Below are positions 25,544-33,361 of a stretch of DNA of 64,000 bases, piece by piece. This stretch comes from Rhabdothermincola salaria (GTDB lineage: Bacteria > Actinomycetota > Acidimicrobiia > Acidimicrobiales > Acidimicrobilacustridaceae). Within the stretch, counting starts at the first letter, position 1. Each line of letters begins with the position of its first letter. The position numbers and the translations under genes are program-made. Location: contig NZ_JAJQXW010000001.1 in the NCBI RefSeq assembly GCF_021246445.1, forward strand, positions 1,568,168 to 1,632,167, written 5' to 3'. The notes below the pieces were generated by a model. That model was not told the DNA's origin, made no database searches, and saw only the letters and a program-made list of their open reading frames with translations.

Positions 25544-26509
25544 TGCGTCGATGCGGTCGAGCATGTCGGGGTCGAGGCGGTCGAGGACGTCGAGGGCGCC
25601 CATGTTCTCCACCACCTGTTCGGGGGTGCTGGCACCGGTGATGACGGTGGACACGTCCGTGTTGGCCGCGCACCAGGCGATGGCCAGCTGCGACAGCGTG
25701 CACTCGAGCTCGTCGGCGATGCCGGCCAGGCGACGCACGACCTCGTTGCGGCCCGGCTCGGTGAGCATGTCGCGCAGCCACTCGTAGCCGGGCAGCGCGG
25801 CCCGGCTGCCCTCGGGCACACCGTCGAGGTACTTGCCGGTGAGCAGCCCCGAGGCGAGGGGGCTCCAGGTGGTGAGCCCCAGCCCCGTGTCCTCGTAGAG
25901 CCGGGTGTACTCCGTCTCCACGCGCCGGCGCTCGAACAGGTTGTACTGGGGCTGCTCGACGACGGGTTTGCGGAGGTGGTGGCGCTCGGCGATCTCCCAC
26001 GCAGCGCGGATCTCGTCGGCCGACCACTCGGAGGTGCCCCAGTAGAGAGCGTGACCCCGCTCGATGAGGTCGGACATGGCCCACACCGTCTCCTCGATGG
26101 GGGTGTTCGGATCCGACCGGTGGCAGAACACCACGTCGACGAAGTCGAGGCCCAGCCGCTCGAGGCTGCCCTCCATGGCGTGCAGGAGGTACTTGCGGTT
26201 GAGGGTGTTGCGCATGTTGATGTCGTCGTGGAGGCCCCAGAACAGCTTGGTGGAGATCACGTACGACCACCGGGGCCATCCGAGCTCGGCGATGGCCTGG
26301 CCCATGATGCGCTCCGACTCCCCGCCGGCGTAGGACTCGGCGTTGTCGAAGAAGTTCACCCCGCGCTCGCGAGCGGCGGCCAGGCAGTCCCGGGCCAGGC
26401 CGGTGTCGAGCTGGCTGCCGAAGGTGACCCAGGAGCCGAAGGAGAGCAGGCTCACCTCCAGCCCGGAACGACCGAGACGGCGGTGTGGCATGGGTGCGTG
26501 GTTCGACAT
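25535..26509 (-). CDS. Aldo/keto reductase (voltage-gated K+ channel beta-subunit type)
   Basis: A 324-residue TIM-barrel NADPH reductase. The motifs are [13 protein letters not shown] (Asp and catalytic Tyr), STKLFWG (catalytic Lys) and [14 protein letters not shown] (His). The FWGL, SEW and QPQYNLFER segments match the AKR6/Kv-beta subgroup. It reduces aldehydes or ketones. TAGCAT lies 7 bases before the ATG at 26509 and suggests a leaderless transcript. The last codons lie in the third unit of a 49-bp tandem repeat, so the C-terminus has been remodelled by the repeat. Confidence 0.92.
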   Translation of the reverse strand: MSNHAPMPHRRLGRSGLEVSLLSFGSWVTFGSQLDTGLARDCLAAARERGVNFFDNAESYAGGESERIMGQAIAELGWPRWSYVISTKLFWGLHDDINMRNTLNRKYLLHAMEGSLERLGLDFVDVVFCHRSDPNTPIEETVWAMSDLIERGHALYWGTSEWSADEIRAAWEIAERHHLRKPVVEQPQYNLFERRRVETEYTRLYEDTGLGLTTWSPLASGLLTGKYLDGVPEGSRAALPGYEWLRDMLTEPGRNEVVRRLAGIADELECTLSQLAIAWCAANTDVSTVITGASTPEQVVENMGALDVLDRLDPDMLDRIDAVT

Positions 26510-26583
26510 GGGCCCGATGCTAGGGACACCGCCCTCGTGGCGGCCGATCCGAGCCGATCGGCGCCCCTCAGCCGACCGGACGC

Positions 26584-26615
26584 GACACGGGCGCCGCCGC
26601 GGCGGCGCCCGTGTC
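26584..26615. terminator. 32-nt perfect palindrome, terminator of tRNA-Gln
   Basis: GACACGGGCGCCGCC and its exact complement meet at a GC centre, forming a stem of up to 16 bp. It begins 7 bases after the 3' end of tRNA-Gln on the minus strand. There is no U-run, which is common for high-GC actinobacteria. It also lies about 75 bp upstream of the aldo/keto reductase start and so insulates the two. Confidence 0.7.
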
Positions 26616-26622
26616 ATCGTGC

Positions 26623-26693
26623 TCGGGGGGGAGGACTCGAACCCCCAACGACTGGACCAGAACCAGTTGTGTTACCGATTACACCACCCCCGA
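26623..26693 (-). tRNA. tRNA-Gln (anticodon CUG)
   Basis: Read on the minus strand, this 71-nt sequence folds as a cloverleaf. The acceptor TCGGGGG pairs with CCCCCGA, the anticodon stem ACTGG/CCAGT encloses the loop TTCTGGT (anticodon CTG), and the T arm is GGGGG-TTCGAGT-CCTCC. The 3' CCA is not encoded. CUG reads the CAG codon, the main Gln codon at this GC content. It is downstream of the gltX-DUF218 pair on the same strand. Actinobacteria generally charge this tRNA with Glu through GltX and then amidate it with GatCAB. Confidence 0.95.
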
Positions 26694-26742
26694 AGGGCAG
26701 TCTGAGGTTAGTGGCCGCGCTCGCGACCCACCAACCTGACGC

Positions 26743-27336
26743 TCACAGCAGGTTGGAGAGCCGGCGGTAGCCGATGATCCGGCCCACGGCGACCGCGGCG
26801 GTCTCCCTGGCCAGGGAACGCAACGACGACGACGCCTCGGTGGGCGAGACGTGGGCGTCGAGCCCGACCTCACCGGCGATGCCCTCCACCCGCATGGCGT
26901 GGTAGGGATCGGTGACCACGATGACGTCGTCGCCCACCTGCGCCTGGCGCAGGATGACCGCCGAGGCGGCCAGCTCCTCGTAGCTGTTGGTCCCCCCGAC
27001 CTCCACCTTGAGCGCCTCGTCGGGGAGACCCACGTCGCGCAGGTACTGGTAGCCGCTCTGGCCCTGGGTGAACTCGTCGCCCGGTTGCTTGCCGCCGGTG
27101 ACCACCACGAGGGGCGCCACCCCCTGCTCGTAGAGGGCGGCGGCGTGGTCGAGGCGGGAGCGCAGCACCGGTGAGGGCACGCCGTTCCACTGGGCGGCGC
27201 CCATCACCACGATGGCCGACGCCGCGCTGGTGTCGTCCTGACGGGCGGCGTGCCAGACCTGCACGAAGGTCACGCCGACGTAGAGCACCCCGAGCGCGAC
27301 CACGCCCAAAGCCAGGCGCACGGCCCACCGGATCAC
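26743..27336 (-). CDS. DUF218 (YdcF/SanA-like) membrane-anchored protein
   Basis: A 197-residue protein. Residues 4-26 form one N-terminal membrane helix (WAVRLALGVVALGVLYVGVT) and the rest is a DUF218 domain. The motifs are AIVVMGAAQWNGVPSPVL, VTGGKQPGDE, TNSYEEL and VTDPYHAMR, all characteristic. YdcF binds S-adenosylmethionine and SanA/ElyC relate to envelope integrity, so a role in cell-wall precursor metabolism is possible but unproved. The GTG start lies 27 bp after the gltX stop with GAGG upstream, so it is cotranscribed with gltX. Confidence 0.85.
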   Translation of the reverse strand: MIRWAVRLALGVVALGVLYVGVTFVQVWHAARQDDTSAASAIVVMGAAQWNGVPSPVLRSRLDHAAALYEQGVAPLVVVTGGKQPGDEFTQGQSGYQYLRDVGLPDEALKVEVGGTNSYEELAASAVILRQAQVGDDVIVVTDPYHAMRVEGIAGEVGLDAHVSPTEASSSLRSLARETAAVAVGRIIGYRRLSNLL

Positions 27337-27363
27337 GCCCTCGTCGCCTCGATCGTCACCGGC

Positions 27364-28803
27364 TCAGACTCGCGCTGCTGCAGCACGGATCCGCGTCAAG
27401 GTCTCGTCGCGGCCGAGCACCTCCAACGACTCGAAGAGGGGCGGGCCCACGCTGCGACCGGTGACGGCCACCCGCACCGGGGCCTGCACCTTGCCCTTGG
27501 CCACCTCGTGATCCTCGGCGTAGGCGAACAGCACGACCTCGAGGTCCTCGCGGGTCCAGGGGCAGTCGGCGAAGACCCGCTCGGCATGGGCGAGCACCGC
27601 CACGGCGAGGTCGCGGCCCTTGACCATCACCTTCTGCCAGGACGCGTCGTCGATCACCGGCTCGGGCAGGAAGACGAAGTCGACGTAGCCGGGGACCTCG
27701 GAGAGCAGCTTCACCCGCTCCTGGACCAGGGGGGCGAGCACCTCGAAGGTGGCCACGTCGAACGCGTCGGGCGCCCACGGGACGTCCTCGGCGTAGAGCC
27801 AACGGGTGGAGCGGCTCACGAACTGCGGCAGCGAGAGGTCCCGGATGTACTCGCCGTTGAAGTGCTGCAGCTTCTTCACGTCGAAGAAGGCGCCGGCCTT
27901 GTTCACGTCGGCGAGGCGGAACAGCGCGACGATCTCGGCCAGGGGTCGGATCTCGATGCCGTCGGGCGCACCCCACCCGAGGGTGGCCAGGTAGTTCACC
28001 ATCGCCTCGGAGAGGTAGCCCCGGTCGATGTAGTCGCCCACCGAGACGTCGTCGCGGCGCTTGGAGAGCTTCTGGCGCTTCTCGTTCACGATGAGGGGGA
28101 GGTGGGCGAAGGTGAGCGAGCCGGGAGTGTCGAGCGCGTCGCGCAGCAACAGCACCTTGGGCGTGACGTTGATGAGGTCCTCGCCGCGGATCACGTGGGT
28201 GATCCCCTGGGCGGCATCGTCGACGGCGTTGGCCAGGTGGAACATCGGGGTGCCGTTGGAGCGCACGATCACGAAGTCCTCGAGGTGGGCGTTCTCGAAC
28301 GAGACCGCCCCCCGGATGACGTCGTCGAAGGCCACGGTGCCGTCCGTCGGCACCGCGAAGCGCACCACCCGGCCCTCGCCCGGACCGAGGCCCCGGTCGC
28401 GGCAGTGGCCGTCGTAGCCGGGCGTGCCTCCCCTGGCTTCGGCCCGGGCCTTGACCGCGTCGGGCGTGCAGTCGCACCAGTAGGCCCGGCCGGCGCCGAG
28501 CAGGGTGTCGATGGCCTCCCGGTAGGCGTCGGCGCGCTGGGACTGGTGCACCGGCGTGCCGTCCCAGTCGAGGCCCAGCCACTCGAGCGACCGGAAGATC
28601 ACGTCGATGAGCTCCGGTCGGGACCGCTCGGCGTCGGTGTCCTCGATCCGCAACAGGAACTCCCCGCCCTGCTGGCGGGCGAAGAGCCAGTTGAACAGGG
28701 CCGTGCGGGCACCACCGATGTGGAGGTAGCCCGTCGGGGAGGGGGCGAAGCGCACACGGGTCGGTGGGGTGGAGACGTCGGTGGGCGCGGGGCTGGAAGT
28801 CAC
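27364..28803 (-). CDS. gltX: Glutamyl-tRNA synthetase
   Basis: A 479-residue class I synthetase. The HIGH-like motif is YLHIGGA at about residues 26-32 and the KMSKS-like motif is KLSKR near 245. CDC and the following Cys/His residues in the insertion may bind zinc. It charges tRNA-Glu and, in organisms lacking GlnRS, tRNA-Gln as well. The GTG at 28803 is supported by TACCAT located 6 bases upstream, which suggests leaderless translation; no Shine-Dalgarno is seen. The open frame extends far beyond this, antisense to the divergent L,D-transpeptidase gene, and is not coding. Confidence 0.95.
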   Translation of the reverse strand: MTSSPAPTDVSTPPTRVRFAPSPTGYLHIGGARTALFNWLFARQQGGEFLLRIEDTDAERSRPELIDVIFRSLEWLGLDWDGTPVHQSQRADAYREAIDTLLGAGRAYWCDCTPDAVKARAEARGGTPGYDGHCRDRGLGPGEGRVVRFAVPTDGTVAFDDVIRGAVSFENAHLEDFVIVRSNGTPMFHLANAVDDAAQGITHVIRGEDLINVTPKVLLLRDALDTPGSLTFAHLPLIVNEKRQKLSKRRDDVSVGDYIDRGYLSEAMVNYLATLGWGAPDGIEIRPLAEIVALFRLADVNKAGAFFDVKKLQHFNGEYIRDLSLPQFVSRSTRWLYAEDVPWAPDAFDVATFEVLAPLVQERVKLLSEVPGYVDFVFLPEPVIDDASWQKVMVKGRDLAVAVLAHAERVFADCPWTREDLEVVLFAYAEDHEVAKGKVQAPVRVAVTGRSVGPPLFESLEVLGRDETLTRIRAAAARV

Positions 28804-28809
28804 CCGCCG

Positions 28810-28819
28810 ATGGTACCGT
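28810..28819. promoter_or_regulatory. Overlapping divergent -10 boxes of gltX and L,D-transpeptidase
   Basis: The central GGTACC is shared. On the minus strand TACCAT (28810-28815) lies 6 bases from the gltX GTG. On the plus strand TACCGT (28814-28819) lies 8 bases from the transpeptidase ATG. Only 24 bp separate the two start codons, so both mRNAs would be leaderless and the two polymerases would exclude one another. Confidence 0.5.
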
Positions 28820-28827
28820 CGGCGCCC

Positions 28828-29673
28828 ATGAGCCTCCGTCGAGCCACCCTCTCGCGCCTGGTCGCGGCCCTGGTCGTCGCCCTCGGCCTCCTCGCCGGCG
28901 CCTGCTCCAGCGGTTCCCAGCCCACGGCCGAGCCGGTCACCACCACCGTCGAGTCCACCACCACGACGGCCGCCCCCAACGTCGTCACCGTGGCCGCCGC
29001 CGTGGGCGACGAGCTCGAGGTCGTGGCCGAGCCGCCCGAGGGCATCGAACCGACCACCTCCACCTCCACGACGGTGCTCGACCGCTCCCTGCCCGCCATC
29101 CCCCGCCCGGACCTCAACTCCGCCGGAGCCCGCAAGACCGACGCCGGCTGGGCGTTCGAGAACCCCACCTACTTCGGGAACCCCCTCGTGGTGGTGGTGA
29201 CCGAAGACGCCGGCGAGTGGCTGCGGGTCATGATCCCCGCTCGCCCGAACCAGCTGGAAGGGTGGGTCCGCGCCGCCGACGTCGAGACCAGCACCCACTC
29301 CTACCGCATGGAGCTGAGCCTCTCGGACTTCAACCTCAAGGTGTACGACGGCGACGAGGTCATCGAAGAGACCCAGGTCGTCATCGGCCAGGACAACACC
29401 TACACCCCGACCGGGCGCTTCTACCTGAACGAGAAGATCGAGCAGTCCAACCCCGGTGGCGTCTACGGCCCGTGGGTGCTGTCCACCAACGCCTACAGCG
29501 AGAGCCTCGACACCTTCGACGGCGGCCTTCCGGTGGTGGCCTTCCACGGCACCAACCAGCCCGAGCTCATCGGCACCCAGGCCTCCAACGGCTGCATCCG
29601 GATGCCCAACGACGTGGTGATCCGCCTGGCCGAGATCCTCCCGGCCGGCACCCCAGTCGACGTGCTGGCCTAG
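28828..29673 (+). CDS. L,D-transpeptidase (YkuD family) lipoprotein
   Basis: A 281-residue exported peptidoglycan cross-linker. The signal ends in the lipobox LLAGAC. A Thr/Ser-rich linker follows (TTTVESTTTTAAP and a second TTSTSTT), then an SH3-like region near 105-150, then the YkuD domain with HGTN (His240) and SNGCIRM (catalytic Cys256). It forms 3-3 cross-links. TACCGT 8 bases before the ATG suggests a leaderless transcript. It is divergent from gltX, 24 bp away. Confidence 0.92.
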   Translation: MSLRRATLSRLVAALVVALGLLAGACSSGSQPTAEPVTTTVESTTTTAAPNVVTVAAAVGDELEVVAEPPEGIEPTTSTSTTVLDRSLPAIPRPDLNSAGARKTDAGWAFENPTYFGNPLVVVVTEDAGEWLRVMIPARPNQLEGWVRAADVETSTHSYRMELSLSDFNLKVYDGDEVIEETQVVIGQDNTYTPTGRFYLNEKIEQSNPGGVYGPWVLSTNAYSESLDTFDGGLPVVAFHGTNQPELIGTQASNGCIRMPNDVVIRLAEILPAGTPVDVLA

Positions 29674-29694
29674 GACCCGGAGGTCTGGGCCGCT

Positions 29695-29711
29695 CGCCCC
29701 TGCGAGGGGCG
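29695..29711 (+). terminator. Short GC-rich hairpin after the L,D-transpeptidase
   Basis: CGCCCC-TGCGA-GGGGCG, 21 bases after the stop codon, forms a 6-bp stem. There is no T-run. Its position between two convergent genes makes termination plausible. Confidence 0.35.
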
Positions 29712-29755
29712 CCGGTTGGGCGCCTCTCAGCTGCCTCGGGCCCTCCGGGGCCGGA

Positions 29756-30319
29756 TCAGTGGGTGGAGGTGTCGGCGCCGTGGGCGGCGAGGGCCGCCTC
29801 GGCGAGGGCCAGCACCCGGGCCGGCTCGGCGGCCACCATGGTGGCGACCTCGGCCGGGGTGAGGCGCAGGACGTCGTCGGGCACGCTGGCGACCAACGCT
29901 CCCCGCTCGGTGTAGTGGTGCGAGCTGGCGACCCCGGCGAAGGCGTCGCGCCGGGCCGCGGCCAGCTCCGAGGTCGGCTCGGTGAGGAAGCCCCAGAGGT
30001 TGAGGGCGAAGGTGATGTCGTGGATCATCGGGGCGCGCCCGAACAGCGCAGCGCGGCGCATGGCGAGAGCCAGGCACCCGGAGAGGGCGTCGTCCTCGTG
30101 CTCCCCTGCGGTGAGCACCAGCTTCCCGCGGAACTGGTTGGCCAACTTCATGGCGTAGCCCTGGTCGGGCCCGGGGTTCCCCAGCCGGGGCCCCTGGGGC
30201 TGGCGTCCGCCGAGCTCGGCGGGCCGATCGGCTCGCCACGAATCGGGCCGACGCGGCGGCGAGGCGTAGACGCGGGCCTTGTCGTCGGTGGGCGTGGGCA
30301 CGTAGTCGGGAGCAGCCAT
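29756..30319 (-). CDS. Conserved actinobacterial hypothetical protein
   Basis: A 187-residue cytosolic protein. The N-terminus is Pro/Arg-rich (YVPTPTDD, SPPRRPDSWRADRP), followed by GPRLGNPGPDQGYAMKLA and a helical region with HEDDA, which suggests a helical bundle. I recall this as a conserved protein of actinobacteria without known function. TAACGT lies 8 bases before the ATG at 30319, supporting that start over the frame to 30427. It is convergent with the L,D-transpeptidase gene. Confidence 0.7.
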   Translation of the reverse strand: MAAPDYVPTPTDDKARVYASPPRRPDSWRADRPAELGGRQPQGPRLGNPGPDQGYAMKLANQFRGKLVLTAGEHEDDALSGCLALAMRRAALFGRAPMIHDITFALNLWGFLTEPTSELAAARRDAFAGVASSHHYTERGALVASVPDDVLRLTPAEVATMVAAEPARVLALAEAALAAHGADTSTH

Positions 30320-30445
30320 CGCCGGGCACGTTAGTTCTCGCCTCGGTGCGGAGCCCAACGTGGCCCGGGCTCCGGCGACGCCCGGTCGCCACCGCGATCG
30401 TCGCCGTCGGTTGCCGTTCACATCCACGCTGTGTCCGACGAGCGA

Positions 30446-30462
30446 GGAACCGTTGCGGTTCC
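30446..30462 (-). terminator. Hairpin after the DUF222 gene
   Basis: GGAACCG-TTG-CGGTTCC is a perfect 7-bp stem with a 3-base loop, starting 11 bases beyond the DUF222 stop codon. No T-run is present. Confidence 0.45.
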
Positions 30463-30472
30463 CGGCTCCCGG

Positions 30473-32488
30473 TCAGGCGGCTCGGACGAGTTGGTGGGCT
30501 CGGTGGCGGATGAGGGCGTCGACGGCGTCGTCGTCGAGGGGGTCGCCGTTGGTGTCGTGGGGTCCGAGGGCGCCGCTGGTGAGCAGGGCCACGACCTCGT
30601 CGAGGATCTCGGCGATCTCGGTCAGCTCGGCGCTCTCGGCCCTCTCGGCCCTCTCGGTCAGCTCGGCCTTCTCGGTCAGCTCGGCCTTCTCGCGGACCCC
30701 GGCTTGGCCTGGGGTCGTGGCCGGCTCGAAGACGTCGACGAACTCGGCGGGCACGACCAGATCGCCGCCGCGACCAGCGGCGTCGTCGGGCTGGGCCTCG
30801 TCGGGCCGGGTGCCGTGGGTGTCGGCCGTGGTCGTTTCGGTTCCGGCGGAGCTGGCAGTGCGGCGGGTGGCCACGGACTCGGTGCCTGCCACGGGACGGT
30901 CGTTCGCGACGGGCCGGTCGTTCGCGACGGGCTCGCCGGTGGGTGGGGTGAAGGGGTCGGGGGTGAGGGCGTCGACGGTGGGGTGGTGGAGTGGGAGGCG
31001 GGGTGGTCGGGTGCGTCTCGGGGGTGGTGAGAGCACGGGTGGGCGGTCGGGGAACGTGAACACGACGGTGCCGTCGGGTTCGACGCTGAGGCCGTGGCCT
31101 TTGCGGTGCACGAGACCGTGGTGGGCGCCGCACAGGGCGACGAGGTTGACGACAGAAGTGGGGCCACCGTCGGTCCAGGCACGGACGTGGTGGATGTCGA
31201 CCCAGGCGGCGGGGGCGTGACAGCCGGGGTAGCGGCAGGTGCCGTCACGGGCGAGGATGGCGTCGCGCAGGGTGGGGGTGGCCAGGCGGATGGAACGACC
31301 GTGATCGAGGATCTGTCCGTCGATGGTCAACAGCCGGGCCAGGGTGGTGCCCTCCCCGAACAGCTCGTTGACGACCTCGGGGGGCAGGGTGCGTCCTTCG
31401 ATGGTTCCCATGACTGTGGATCCGCGGGCCAGGGCGTGGGTGAGGAACGCTTCGGTGGCCGGCGTGTACCCGTGCAGAGCGCACCAGGCTTCGAGTTGGT
31501 CTCTGGTGGTGATCCCGGCGCCCCACAGCACCGACGCAGCCAACGAATCCAGGTCGGCGATGGCCATGATGTGGGGGTGCTGACGCCCCGGACGGCCAGC
31601 CCTGGTCGTGTGGTGATCGAGGAAGAAGCGGGCGATGGTCACCGACGCCTCAGCTCGGCGTTGCGCGGCGGTGCGCACCTCACCGGGTTCGTCGGCGCGT
31701 TCCGCGACCCGTAGGGCGTTCTCGATCACGGTGGCATCACCCGGCGCGAAGGTGCTGCGCTGCTCGGCGCGATCGTCGAGGGTGCGTGACCACTGCGTCT
31801 CCGACGGCGCCACCACCGGCGGGGCCTCCAACCGGGCCGGATCCGCCGAGGTGACCGCATCAGCGCGGGCCACCCAGTCTTCGATGACCACCTTGGTGTC
31901 GGCCACACTCAACCCGACCAGCACCGGCGAACACACCGCGTCGTGGTCGGCGTAGAACTCGACGAGACCCTTGGGGATCAACCGGACCGCCATCTCCACC
32001 TGCGCCCCCGACAGCGACCCGTCGACCCACAACGACCCCATGGTGGGCCAGGCCGACAGGCGATCGGCACGCACCAGCAACGCCCGCGCCGCCGATTCGG
32101 TCAACCCGAGGCGGGCTCGCATCCACGACGCTTTGGTCGGGAACCCCTCACCGCGGTGACCGTCAGCGGCGAAGAACCCCACCAACGCCGCCACCCGAAC
32201 CGCTTCCAGGCGATCGATCCGGGCCGACAGCGCCACGATCCCAGCCTCCCCCACCACCGCATCAGGCAAACCACCCAAGCCGCCACCGCCCAGGCCGTCG
32301 AGGCCGTCGAGGCCGTCGAGGCCGTCGCCGACCGGGCCGTGCCCATTGAGGTCGTGACCGGTCGAGTCGTGACCCTCGAGGCCGGGGTCGTTCGAACTGT
32401 GGTCAGTCGGGGTGTGCTCTGCGACCGGGGCGGCCGCGCCGGGGGCGGTGATGTCGCCGATTCTCCCGGTCGCAGCCCTTTCGAACAT
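30473..32488 (-). CDS. DUF222 / HNH endonuclease domain protein (13E12-repeat-like)
   Basis: A 671-residue protein. The first 35 residues and a low-complexity stretch (GLDGLDGLDGL from four 9-bp repeats, 32292-32327) precede a DUF222 helical domain (about 70-330). An HNH nuclease motif (CRYPGCHAPAAWVDIHHV followed by NLVALCGAHHGLVH, about residues 415-465) comes next. The C-terminal tail is long and repetitive, with ANDRPV twice and KAELTE twice (18-bp repeats at 30656-30691). Homologues in mycobacteria (13E12 family) occur in many copies and are damage-inducible. The ATG at 32488 has TAGATT 7 bases upstream and a LexA-like box next to it. Confidence 0.9.
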   Translation of the reverse strand: MFERAATGRIGDITAPGAAAPVAEHTPTDHSSNDPGLEGHDSTGHDLNGHGPVGDGLDGLDGLDGLGGGGLGGLPDAVVGEAGIVALSARIDRLEAVRVAALVGFFAADGHRGEGFPTKASWMRARLGLTESAARALLVRADRLSAWPTMGSLWVDGSLSGAQVEMAVRLIPKGLVEFYADHDAVCSPVLVGLSVADTKVVIEDWVARADAVTSADPARLEAPPVVAPSETQWSRTLDDRAEQRSTFAPGDATVIENALRVAERADEPGEVRTAAQRRAEASVTIARFFLDHHTTRAGRPGRQHPHIMAIADLDSLAASVLWGAGITTRDQLEAWCALHGYTPATEAFLTHALARGSTVMGTIEGRTLPPEVVNELFGEGTTLARLLTIDGQILDHGRSIRLATPTLRDAILARDGTCRYPGCHAPAAWVDIHHVRAWTDGGPTSVVNLVALCGAHHGLVHRKGHGLSVEPDGTVVFTFPDRPPVLSPPPRRTRPPRLPLHHPTVDALTPDPFTPPTGEPVANDRPVANDRPVAGTESVATRRTASSAGTETTTADTHGTRPDEAQPDDAAGRGGDLVVPAEFVDVFEPATTPGQAGVREKAELTEKAELTERAERAESAELTEIAEILDEVVALLTSGALGPHDTNGDPLDDDAVDALIRHRAHQLVRAA

Positions 32489-32495
32489 GCGTCCC

Positions 32496-32517
32496 AATCT
32501 ACCAGACACATGTTCGA
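32496..32517 (-). promoter_or_regulatory. Promoter with SOS-box-like site for the DUF222/HNH gene
   Basis: On the minus strand TCGAACATGTGTCTGG (32502-32517) matches 13 of 16 positions of the mycobacterial LexA consensus TCGAACRNRYGTTCGA as I recall it, with a perfect left half. It lies directly upstream of the -10 TAGATT (32496-32501), which is 7 bases before the ATG. A second half, TCGAACATG (32481-32489 on the plus strand), makes a 9-bp inverted repeat with CATGTTCGA (32509-32517). A repressor here would block transcription. Confidence 0.55.
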
Positions 32518-32719
32518 GATGCAGCGTAGATACCGAACTATTTCGCGACCTTTTTCGGAGTTCGAACGGATTCTCACCGGGCGCGCCGACACCCACACCG
32601 CACGTGGCCGGCGGTCCGTCTCGTCCTGCCCGCGCACCACGACCTCGGGCCCGGCGGCAGCCCGGGCTGCGCCTCCGAGGGGCCGGACCCTCAGCCCCTC
32701 AGCCCCTCAACCCCGTAGC

Positions 32720-33178
32720 TCACTCGAGCTCGGCCACGATCTCGCCGATGATCTTGCTGGCCTGGTGGGTGGGCAGAGGCTCGCCGCCTTCGGCGTCGGC
32801 GACCTCGGCGGCGAAGTCCTCCACGGAGTGCACGCCACCGGCGAGGACGTGGCGCAGCGCCTCGGCGCTGGCGGAGGGGTCGTCGAGCCCGGCCACCGCA
32901 TCGGCGACGGCGTGATCGGGGTCCTCGGCCACGGCGTGGACGAGTGCCCTGGCCTCCTTGCGGCCGTCGGCGGTCGAAGTGGCCGCCTCGCCGTCGTGTT
33001 GTTGGAGGTCCCACTCGGCCAGGGCCTCGTCGTAGCCACCCTCGCCGGGGTGGAGGAGCCGGGTCGTCGGACCGGCGGGCTCCTCCGCCGCATCGGGCTC
33101 GTCGCCCTCGGCGTCGGGCCCACGCTCGGGTTCCACGGGGACGACCAGGGTGCCGTCGTCGTTTCGGATGATCTCCAC
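32720..33178 (-). CDS. Acidic hypothetical protein
   Basis: A 152-residue acidic protein starting VEIIRNDDGTLVVPVEPE. A short basic/beta start is followed by a long Asp/Glu/Ala-rich helical region and a final helix (ASKIIGEIVAELE). The GTG at 33178 follows GAGGAG at a good distance; the upstream extension to 33274 is low complexity. There is no motif I can name. It is separated from cimA by a hairpin, so it probably has its own promoter. Confidence 0.55.
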   Translation of the reverse strand: MEIIRNDDGTLVVPVEPERGPDAEGDEPDAAEEPAGPTTRLLHPGEGGYDEALAEWDLQQHDGEAATSTADGRKEARALVHAVAEDPDHAVADAVAGLDDPSASAEALRHVLAGGVHSVEDFAAEVADAEGGEPLPTHQASKIIGEIVAELE

Positions 33179-33275
33179 GGTGCTCCTCGGTGGTCGACCA
33201 GCACCACGCGGTGCCGGCCCCTGGTGCCTACCCGATCCGTGGCCCGCGAGTCTCCCCTCTGCGGCGACCACCACT

Positions 33276-33305
33276 GCCGGCGGCCTTCCCGGAGGTGCCG
33301 CCGGC
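33276..33305 (-). terminator. Hairpin ending the leuB-ilvE-cimA operon
   Basis: GCCGGCGGC and its exact complement GCCGCCGGC are separated by 12 bases, about 57 bases beyond the cimA stop. It is a strong 9-bp stem without a T-run, placed before the next start codon. Confidence 0.5.
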
Positions 33306-33361
33306 CACCGTCGAAGCGCGGCCCGACCGACGAGAGCGGCCGACCGAGAGGACCCGGGCGG

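Noticed and set aside
25002-25787. Frames starting MAPSSQARRD in both B repeats
   Set aside because: The frames exist only because the DNA is duplicated; there is no ribosome site or homology, and they run antisense into the aldo/keto reductase gene.
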